Of a DNA stretch of 32,360 bases, positions 17,340 to 23,084 are shown piece after piece. The stretch is from HGM04593 sp045589695 (GTDB taxonomy: Bacteria; Bacteroidota; Bacteroidia; Bacteroidales; Bacteroidaceae), in the NCBI GenBank assembly GCA_045589695.1, contig JAZNPP010000014.1:1-32360 (forward strand), read 5' to 3'. Position numbers and translations under genes: made by a program. Below the pieces are notes generated by a model. The model searched no databases. It saw only the letters and a program-made list of their open reading frames with translations, and was not told the DNA's origin. The stretch's first letter is position 1, and every line of letters starts with the position of its first letter.

Positions 17340-17840
17340 TCAGCGTGAGCCGTAAGGTACGACTCTCAACCATACTTCGCTTATCCAACTGCTTTCGTCA
17401 GTTCCGTTAAGGTTGTATTCAATGTGGAGCATGTTCGGGTTCGCTTCATCGAACCGGTAACGCAGGTATGATATCGTGTTGTTCAGGTTCTTGTCAAGGT
17501 AGTGGTTGTTTATGTACTCAAGGTAAGTGTTGTCCGCCTTCATCTCTATTTCGCCCTGCTGGGTAATGAATGTCAGGGTACTCATTTCTGTTTTTTCACT
17601 GTCGGCCTCTTTAAGAGGTATGTTTACTCCTAACATTACATGGTATTTGTTGTCCGCTGTGATTGTCTTGTAAATCTGCTTGCCGATATATGCTTTCTGA
17701 CCATCGGGCTTGGCTACCTCCTCGACATATTGCCACATGCCTTCCAATGGATTGGATTTCTGTGCATTCGCCGCTCCGCAAAGAATAAGTACGGCTGCTG
17801 ACAGAATGGCTCTTCTTAATGTTTGCATAATGCTTTTCAT
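17340..17840 (-). CDS. small secreted lipocalin-like protein (DUF4488-like)
   Basis: The 166-residue protein has a signal peptide (MKSIMQTLRRAILSAAVLILCGAANA) and a mature part starting QKSNPLEGMWQYVEEV. It continues with beta-strand-like stretches (IYKTITADNKYHVMLG, TLTFITQQGEIEMKADNTY, ISYLRYRFDE) and ends SSWISEVWLRVV. The NPLxGxWQ opening and strand pattern resemble lipocalin-like periplasmic proteins of Bacteroidetes annotated as DUF4488. This assignment is from memory of the family, not from a search. No catalytic motif is visible. An internal ATG at codon 5 is an alternative start. Confidence 0.75.
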   Translation of the reverse strand: MKSIMQTLRRAILSAAVLILCGAANAQKSNPLEGMWQYVEEVAKPDGQKAYIGKQIYKTITADNKYHVMLGVNIPLKEADSEKTEMSTLTFITQQGEIEMKADNTYLEYINNHYLDKNLNNTISYLRYRFDEANPNMLHIEYNLNGTDESSWISEVWLRVVPYGSR

Positions 17841-17990
17841 AATGGTATGTTTTAAGGTTTGGAATAAACTTTTTCTTTACGCATCCGCAATGTACGAATA
17901 TTTTTATAAAAAACCTTTTTTTTGTCAAAAAAAATAATTTATAACAATCCCATTCCCTAATGAAGTGGTAATTTGTTGTAAATTCGCATT

Positions 17991-18353
17991 ATGAAAATTG
18001 TCTTGGTTATTTTCGGAACTCTCTCCCTAATTCTGGGAGTTATCGGCATCTTTTTGCCGGTGCTGCCTACTACCCCTTTTTTGCTCTTGGCGGCAACTCT
18101 TTACCTTCATAGCTCTAAGAGGCTTTACGATTGGCTTCTCGCGCACCCTTATCTCGGCGAGTATATAAGGAACTTCAAGGAGTACAAGGCTATTCCTTTA
18201 AGGGTGAAGGTCATTTCTGTTAGCCTTGTATGGGCGACTCTCCTTTATTGCGCCATAGGCGTTGCCAAGACATGGTGGATGAGCCTGCTGTTCATCGCTG
18301 TTGCCGCAGGCGTGTCTCTCCACATCCTTAGCTACAAGACTCTTAAGAGGTGA
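17991..18353 (+). CDS. YbaN/DUF454 family inner-membrane protein
   Basis: This 120-residue membrane protein has two hydrophobic segments at the N-terminus (VLVIFGTLSLILGVIGIFLPVLP, FLLLAATLYL) and two near the C-terminus around VSLVWATLLYCAIGVAK and LLFIAVAAGVSLHIL. The conserved LPVLPTTPFLLLAA and LYDWLLAHPYLGEYIRNF motifs identify the DUF454/YbaN family, whose function is unknown. A near-consensus TAAATTCG box about 20 bases upstream could give a very short leader. It diverges from the small secreted protein gene. Confidence 0.9.
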   Translation: MKIVLVIFGTLSLILGVIGIFLPVLPTTPFLLLAATLYLHSSKRLYDWLLAHPYLGEYIRNFKEYKAIPLRVKVISVSLVWATLLYCAIGVAKTWWMSLLFIAVAAGVSLHILSYKTLKR

Positions 18354-18354
18354 T

Positions 18355-18942
18355 TTATTCAAAGTCTGACATGTCTACTAACTTGTTCATTATGGCGTAG
18401 ACTGTAAGGCCCGGAATACTGTTTATGCCGAGCTTCTGCGATATGTTGCGGCGGTGCGAAATGACTGTATATACTGAAATGTTGAACTCGTCGGCAATCT
18501 CTTTGTTCGTCTTTCCTTTGGCAACAGCTGTCAGGATGTCACGCTCGCGTGTCGATAACTCGTTTATATCGTTCTTCGGTGTCTGCATGTTTTCTTCCAA
18601 TGCGTTCTTGAGTTTCTGTATTATGCGTGCCGCATTGTCGTATATGCCTATGCAATCGTCGTACTGGCGTATTACGTTCTCTTCATAAATGCCGTGCGTG
18701 AGGGCCACAATTGCCTTGTTCCCGAAATATGAACGTATATCCAATCTCTCGTTGTAGTCGATGACAGCCGGGTTTATGATTATTATGTCAATGTCATTGT
18801 TGTTGGCATTGTAGTATGTAGGGTTGCTCAGGGTCTGCACGACCTTGAATTCCGGATTGCGGTTTATAAGTTCCGCAATTCCCGTCGCGACAATCTCCGA
18901 CGGCTCTAACAGAACTATCTTGTATTTGACATTTTTATTCAT
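18355..18942 (-). CDS. LuxR-type regulator with degenerate receiver domain
   Basis: The protein has 195 residues. Residues 1-115 have the layout of a response-regulator receiver (KIVLLEPSEIVATGIAELI at 8-26). However, the acidic pocket is reduced to E13-P, and the phosphoacceptor position in DIIIINPAV (52-60) is N57 instead of Asp, so phosphorylation is unlikely. Residues 128-185 form a LuxR/GerE helix-turn-helix: LSTRERDILTAVAKGKTNKEIADEF, then TVISHRRNISQKLG. Its start overlaps the end of the hemerythrin gene by 8 bases, so it is translated as part of the feoAB operon. The inference is that it responds to protein partners, metal or redox state rather than a kinase. Its target genes are unknown. 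Confidence 0.88.
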   Translation of the reverse strand: MNKNVKYKIVLLEPSEIVATGIAELINRNPEFKVVQTLSNPTYYNANNNDIDIIIINPAVIDYNERLDIRSYFGNKAIVALTHGIYEENVIRQYDDCIGIYDNAARIIQKLKNALEENMQTPKNDINELSTRERDILTAVAKGKTNKEIADEFNISVYTVISHRRNISQKLGINSIPGLTVYAIMNKLVDMSDFE

Positions 18943-19639
18943 GGCCCTTTTCCAATTTTTCTACAAGAGGAATAAGCAGTTTGTTTTCTATCAGCGAGTG
19001 CTTCTTCAGGTCACTCTCGACGTTGTAAATATTATGAAGCAGCTCGAAACGGAGCGGTGACGAGTAGCTTTCGTCAAGGTATTTTGTGATAATGTTCTTC
19101 AGGTCGTTGAGCTTTTCGTTGATGTTGCTGTGGTTCTCTTCGAACTGCCTTATGCTGTACTCTCTTTCGGTGGGGTCGGAAGCTTCAAGCAGTTTCTCGA
19201 TATATGGGAACACAACCTCTTCTTCGTATCTGAAATGCTTTATAATTTCGCTGTCATAGTCATCGTAGAACTTGTCGATGAGCTTGCGGCTCACTTCGTC
19301 AAGCCCTTTCACGAGCCTGTGTATCGCCTCGTGTATCGTGGGAAAACATACTTCTGTGTAAAAGCGGTGCGACGCTCTCAGGTATGTTGTAATGTTTTTT
19401 ATATCGTTGCTGCTCAGAGCGTTTATGTGCGGCATGTAGTCGCTGAACGAGTATATGTTGCATATCATGAGAAAAAGCTCGTCCGAAATTCCGTATCTGC
19501 TGCACAGCTCGCTTACAGTGGCTTCTCCGAAGCCCAGTCTTATGTCAAGGCGTTGCAGAATGGAAAGCAGGCTAATGTCGCTCGACAGAAGTTCTGCCAC
19601 TTTCATTCTCTTGGTGTATAACAGCTCGTTATTGTTCAT
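18935..19639 (-). CDS. hemerythrin-like (HHE) di-iron protein with ScdA-like N-terminus
   Basis: The 234-residue protein has two parts. An N-terminal segment (MKVAELLSSDISLLSILQRLDIRLGF...VSELCSRYGIS) resembles the ScdA_N domain of RIC/YtfE iron-sulfur repair proteins but lacks the CCGG cysteines. A four-helix bundle follows with spaced hemerythrin ligands: His in ASHRFYTEV, HFRYEEEVVFP, ENHSNIN and KKHSLIENKLLIP. Such proteins bind a di-iron centre and sense or handle oxygen, NO or iron. It lies 24 bases after feoAB and overlaps the LuxR-type regulator, which supports a linked iron/redox role. Whether it repairs clusters or acts as a sensor for the regulator cannot be told from sequence. Confidence 0.88.
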   Translation of the reverse strand: MNNNELLYTKRMKVAELLSSDISLLSILQRLDIRLGFGEATVSELCSRYGISDELFLMICNIYSFSDYMPHINALSSNDIKNITTYLRASHRFYTEVCFPTIHEAIHRLVKGLDEVSRKLIDKFYDDYDSEIIKHFRYEEEVVFPYIEKLLEASDPTEREYSIRQFEENHSNINEKLNDLKNIITKYLDESYSSPLRFELLHNIYNVESDLKKHSLIENKLLIPLVEKLEKGHE

Positions 19640-19663
19640 TTTCCGTAATGTTTTTCCTATTGT

Positions 19664-22069
19664 TTATAATATGCCTCCGATAATATATACTATGAAACCT
19701 GCGGCCCAAGCGACTGCCGTGTTGTATACTATTGAGAAGAGCGCCCAACCTTTGCTTTTTGTCTCATCGGCAATGCTTGCGATGGTCGCAATGCATGGGA
19801 AGAAGAGCAGAATGAATACCATGAATGCCATAGCTGAACGTGGCGTAAAGTCGCCCGAACTCTTTATGTCATCCTTTATGCCTTCGTTGGAGTCACTGCT
19901 GTAAAGCACTCCTAATGTACTTACTACAAGTTCTTTTGCGGGAATGCTTGTGATAATGGCGATGCTTGAACGCCAATTGAGTCCCAACGGCTCCATTGCC
20001 GGCTCAATGAATTTTCCGATCATGCCAATGAAAGAGTCTTCGTAGATGCCTGCATTACTCTTGTTCATTACGGTTTCCGTTCCGTCAATCTTCTGCTGAG
20101 GCTCCTCTTTAGGACGGGGATAGTAGCTCAGGAACCATATTACAATAGTGGAAAGCAGAATAACCGTTCCGATCTTTTTGAGGTACATGGCGCATTTGTC
20201 CCACATGTGACGCAGTGTAGCTTTCAGCGTGGGCCAGCGGTAGGGCGGAAGCTCCATGACAAAAGGCGTTTCATCTTTCTTGAATTTTGTCAGACGCAAT
20301 AGTCTTGCTGTCATTATGGCTGCCAGAATGCCGAGCAGGTACAGGCCTATGAGCACGAGCGCCGCATGGTCCGGGAAAAAAGCGCCGGCGAAAAGCACCA
20401 GCACCGGAAGGCGTGCGCTGCATGACATGAACGGCGTGACAAGTATCGTGATGAGCCTGCTGCTGTGGCTCTCAATAGTGCGTGTAGCCATTATGGCAGG
20501 TACATTGCAGCCGAATCCCATGAGCATGGGAATGAACGATTTTCCATGCAGGCCCATCTTGTGCATAAGTCTGTCCATGATGAACGCCGCACGTGCCATG
20601 TAACCCGAATCCTCCATAAAGGAAATGAATAGGTACAGGATAAGTATCTGCGGTATGAACGCTGCGACGCTCCCGACGCCTCCTATTATGCCATTGACGG
20701 CAAGGTCCTGAATGGCTCCTTCGGGCAGCAGCCTTGACGCTGTTTCGCCCAGCCAACCGAAAAGGTTCTCAATCCACTCCTGCGGGTATGCTCCAAGCAC
20801 GAACACAGTGCTGAACATTATCCACATTATAATAATGAATATCGGGAAGCCGAGCCAACGGTTCGCTACAAGGCGGTCAATGCGGCGGGTCTGCCTTTGC
20901 GTGTCTTTGTTGCCGTGCTTGAATGTCTCTTGCAGGGCTCCGTTTATAAAGCCGTACTTCGCTCCGCTAATTGCGGTCTCGACATCAACGCCCGATTCCG
21001 ACTCTATTCTGCCTGCAGCTGTAGCTGCCATATTTTCCCATCTTGGCAGTTCAAAGCAATCTTCGAGCAACTTGGCTGCCTCTTTGTCCTGTTCAAGCAG
21101 CTTAAGTGACCAATAGCGTACCGGGAACTGCTGCGGCAGGTCATTGGCCTTATGAAGCTCGACCGACAGGGGGATAATCTTCTCCTCAATGATGTTGCCG
21201 TAGTTTATGTGTATATGTCTGATTGTTTTGTTCTTTCCCTCGAAGAGTTCAATGACGGTGTCGAGCAACTTGTCGAGTCCCTTGCGGTTCTTCGCTATCG
21301 TTGGTATCATTGGAATGCCCATCATGGCGCCTAAGTTCTCGTAGTCAAGCTCAGCGCCGCTGGCAAGCAGTTCGTCGTACATGTTCAGAGCGACCACTGT
21401 ACGCTGGTTCATATCTATGAGTTCCGTCGTAAGGTAAAGGTTACGCTCAAGGTTCGACGCTACAACCGAGTTTATGATAACGTCGGGAGTCTGCTCAAAA
21501 AGATGCCGTCTTACATATATCTCTTCGGGCGAGTATGCCGAAATGGAGTACGTTCCCGGCAGGTCAGTGATGTTTATTCTGTATCCCTTGTAGTTGAAAC
21601 TGCCGGTCTTTGAGTCTACTGTAACGCCGCTGTAATTGCCCACATGTTCGTTCTGGTTCGACAGGGCATTGAATATTGATGTCTTTCCGCTGTTGGGATT
21701 CCCTACAAGAGCGACGTTGATAACATTCTTTCTCTTGGTCGGTATTCTGCGTATGGTGCAGTTCGTGCAGCTCTGTCCGTCGCAGCTGTCGCACAAAGTA
21801 GTGCAGCTGAATGTCGGCGCGGGAGTCATTTCTTTCTTCGCCTCCTCCTCGGGCAGCACTTCAATCATTGCCGCCTCGTTACGGCGCAGAAGCACGTCAT
21901 AGCCCATGACATGGTACTTGACAGGGTCATGCATGGGTGAGTCGAGTACCGACTTTACCTTCTCGCCCCTTATGAAGCCCATTTCCATGATACGCTTGCG
22001 AAAACCTCCGTGTCCCGAAAGACGTACAATGACGGCTGTTTCTCCGTTTTTCAGTTCCGACAGTTTCAT
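19664..22069 (-). CDS. feoB: ferrous iron transporter FeoA-FeoB fusion
   Basis: This inner-membrane Fe(II) uptake protein of 801 residues fuses FeoA (about 1-73, SH3-like, with RKRIMEMGFIRG) to FeoB. A cysteine-rich linker holds five Cys (C89, C93, C96, C101, C104) and may bind metal. The GTPase domain shows GNPNSGKT (123-130), T150, DLPGTYS (169-175) and NMYD (229-232). The C-terminal membrane part has the two gate regions, including GFGCNVPAIMATRTIE and the nearby PFMSCSARLPVLVLFAG. FeoA-FeoB fusions are usual in Bacteroidetes. It is first in a minus-strand operon with the hemerythrin-like protein and the degenerate-receiver regulator. A 26-bp palindrome overlaps its promoter. Confidence 0.97.
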   Translation of the reverse strand: MKLSELKNGETAVIVRLSGHGGFRKRIMEMGFIRGEKVKSVLDSPMHDPVKYHVMGYDVLLRRNEAAMIEVLPEEEAKKEMTPAPTFSCTTLCDSCDGQSCTNCTIRRIPTKRKNVINVALVGNPNSGKTSIFNALSNQNEHVGNYSGVTVDSKTGSFNYKGYRINITDLPGTYSISAYSPEEIYVRRHLFEQTPDVIINSVVASNLERNLYLTTELIDMNQRTVVALNMYDELLASGAELDYENLGAMMGIPMIPTIAKNRKGLDKLLDTVIELFEGKNKTIRHIHINYGNIIEEKIIPLSVELHKANDLPQQFPVRYWSLKLLEQDKEAAKLLEDCFELPRWENMAATAAGRIESESGVDVETAISGAKYGFINGALQETFKHGNKDTQRQTRRIDRLVANRWLGFPIFIIIMWIMFSTVFVLGAYPQEWIENLFGWLGETASRLLPEGAIQDLAVNGIIGGVGSVAAFIPQILILYLFISFMEDSGYMARAAFIMDRLMHKMGLHGKSFIPMLMGFGCNVPAIMATRTIESHSSRLITILVTPFMSCSARLPVLVLFAGAFFPDHAALVLIGLYLLGILAAIMTARLLRLTKFKKDETPFVMELPPYRWPTLKATLRHMWDKCAMYLKKIGTVILLSTIVIWFLSYYPRPKEEPQQKIDGTETVMNKSNAGIYEDSFIGMIGKFIEPAMEPLGLNWRSSIAIITSIPAKELVVSTLGVLYSSDSNEGIKDDIKSSGDFTPRSAMAFMVFILLFFPCIATIASIADETKSKGWALFSIVYNTAVAWAAGFIVYIIGGIL

Positions 22070-22112
22070 TATTCTTTTGGCTGTTTCTCTTCGGCAACGA
22101 TGCTCCGTCGCT

Positions 22113-22138
22113 TATTTTTGCATTATAATGCAAAAATA
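22113..22138. promoter_or_regulatory. 26-bp perfect palindrome, candidate operator of feoAB
   Basis: The half-site TATTTTTGCATTA (22113-22125) is followed at once by its exact reverse complement TAATGCAAAAATA (22126-22138), with no loop. It spans the predicted feoAB transcription start and includes the -7 box, the usual place for a repressor site. With an iron transporter downstream, a metal- or redox-responsive regulator (Fur, DtxR/MntR or the operon's own LuxR-type protein) is a plausible reader. This is inference. Confidence 0.65.
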
Positions 22139-22161
22139 GTTCTCTTTTCACATCAAAACAA
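22131..22161 (-). promoter_or_regulatory. feoAB promoter
   Basis: On the minus strand TTG (22161-22159), 20 bases, then TATTTTTG (22138-22131) fits the Bacteroidetes promoter. The transcript would start near 22124, giving a leader of about 55 bases. The -7 box forms one arm of the palindrome. Confidence 0.65.
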
Positions 22162-22268
22162 TAACTAAATTCCTTAAAATTGCCTTTATTTTGGTTATTT
22201 GTGACTATAAAACTCCTGTTTAACCACATCTTGCTATAAAAAGATGACAAATTCATTATATTTTATGA

Positions 22269-22299
22269 TTGCGGGCGCCGTAGTCCGGAACTAAATTTG
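22269..22299 (+). promoter_or_regulatory. plus-strand promoter with no gene downstream
   Basis: TTG (22269-22271), 20 bases, then TAAATTTG (22292-22299) matches the consensus exactly. No plus-strand protein gene follows before the terminator at 22380-22420, so it may drive a small RNA. Confidence 0.5.
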
Positions 22300-22305
22300 C
22301 AATGT

Positions 22306-22420
22306 GAATTTCGCTTCACGATTGAATAAACTGAATGAATTGTATTATCCTGTTTTCAGGCATGCCTGAAAGCGAATTAAAGAGGAGAACGTTTTAAGCC
22401 GGCGTTCTCCTCTTCCTTTT
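22306..22420 (+). ncRNA. candidate small RNA, about 115 nt
   Basis: The unit runs from the predicted transcript start of the promoter at 22269-22299 to a strong terminator hairpin. It contains a short stem (GTGAA/TTCAC, at about 22304-22319), an exact 16-base palindrome TTCAGGCATGCCTGAA (about 22355-22370) and no open frame of note. I do not recognise it as a known RNA family. The only support is promoter plus structure plus terminator. Confidence 0.35.
22380..22420. terminator. 12-bp terminator hairpin
   Basis: AAGAGGAGAACG (22380-22391) pairs perfectly with CGTTCTCCTCTT (22403-22414) around an 11-base loop. On the plus strand CCTTTT follows; on the minus strand TTTAATT follows. It can end the candidate small RNA and may also end the minus-strand gene whose stop is at 22486. 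Confidence 0.75.
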
Positions 22421-22485
22421 AGTTTAATGGTTTAAGTTTTCAAGCAGTCTTTCTTTTTGTGAAAATGTTATAGCCTGCTTTTTCA

Positions 22486-22914
22486 TTAGTCTGCAATTAC
22501 TGCTATGAGTGCCGCCAGGCCTACCAGTGATGCGGCGGCGCTTACCGGGTTGCTCTTGTAAACTACCTTTACCGGTGGAGGGGGAGGTACGGGAGCCGGC
22601 TTGTTCACTACAATAACATTAGGTTTGTTTGGCTTATAGGGCTTGTATGGCTTTTTCTTTGCGTAATAGTTGTTGCCCTTTTTGTTGCCTTTATTTTTGC
22701 CGTACTTGTAGTCACCATTGTAGCCTTTCTTATTGTTCTTGCCCTTGTCAAAATCTTTGTAGTTCATCTGAGGCTTCTTGTTGCCCTTGTTGTTCTTTTC
22801 GAATTTGTTGTACTCAGCCTTCGGCTTCTTGTCACCCCTGTTTTCCTTTGCGAAAATCTGTGCAGGCATAAGCATTCCGCTTATCAACGCTGCGATAATC
22901 ATCATCTTTTTCAT
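22486..22914 (-). CDS. small secreted Lys/Asn/Gly-rich protein
   Basis: The 142-residue protein starts at the ATG at 22914 with a signal peptide (MKKMMIIAALISGMLMPAQIFA). The mature part is a very basic low-complexity stretch of Lys, Asn, Gly and Tyr (KNNKGNKKP, KGKNNKKGYNGDYKYGKNK), then KPYKPYKPNKPN, a PVPPPPP run and a hydrophobic Ala-rich tail (AAASLVGLAALIAVIA) that could insert in a membrane. The longer frame to 22995 crosses the promoter and hairpin and is rejected. I do not recognise a family. The composition suggests a cell-envelope protein that binds anionic polymers, but that is a guess. Confidence 0.75.
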   Translation of the reverse strand: MKKMMIIAALISGMLMPAQIFAKENRGDKKPKAEYNKFEKNNKGNKKPQMNYKDFDKGKNNKKGYNGDYKYGKNKGNKKGNNYYAKKKPYKPYKPNKPNVIVVNKPAPVPPPPPVKVVYKSNPVSAAASLVGLAALIAVIAD

Positions 22915-22964
22915 AATCGTAAATTTTAAAAGGTTAAACTTGGTTTTATCTCTTTTGTCTGTCA

Positions 22965-22995
22965 CAAAGGTAGGAGCATAAAAATCCCCCTGCAA
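22965..22995 (-). promoter_or_regulatory. promoter of the Lys/Asn-rich gene
   Basis: On the minus strand TTG (22995-22993), 20 bases, then TACCTTTG (22972-22965) matches the consensus exactly. It would start transcription near 22958, about 44 bases before the ATG. Its -33 element lies inside the terminator stem of the upstream nan operon. Confidence 0.7.
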
Positions 22996-23022
22996 CGTTA
23001 ATTCCCTAATCGTTGCAGGGGG
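22980..23022 (-). terminator. terminator of the sialic acid operon
   Basis: The arms CCCCCTGCAACG (22986-22997) and CGTTGCAGGGGG (23011-23022) pair perfectly around a 13-base loop. Read on the minus strand it is followed by ATTTTTATG. It lies about 62 bases after the stop of the mutarotase-symporter gene. Confidence 0.88.
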
Positions 23023-23084
23023 TATTCCTAAATGTGGTAGGAGTTTCCCCGGTCACTCCTTAAGAACTCTTGTGAAGTTTTTTG

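Larger units (their letters stand above)
22070..22485. other. regulatory intergenic region between feoAB and the Lys/Asn-rich gene
   Basis: This 416-base stretch holds the feoAB promoter and palindrome, a plus-strand promoter (22269-22299), a candidate small RNA and its terminator, each listed separately. No protein-coding gene is supported. Confidence 0.6.

Noticed and set aside
22915..22995. Upstream extension of the Lys/Asn-rich protein by 27 residues
   Set aside because: It passes through a consensus promoter and part of a terminator stem. The internal Met begins a proper signal peptide.
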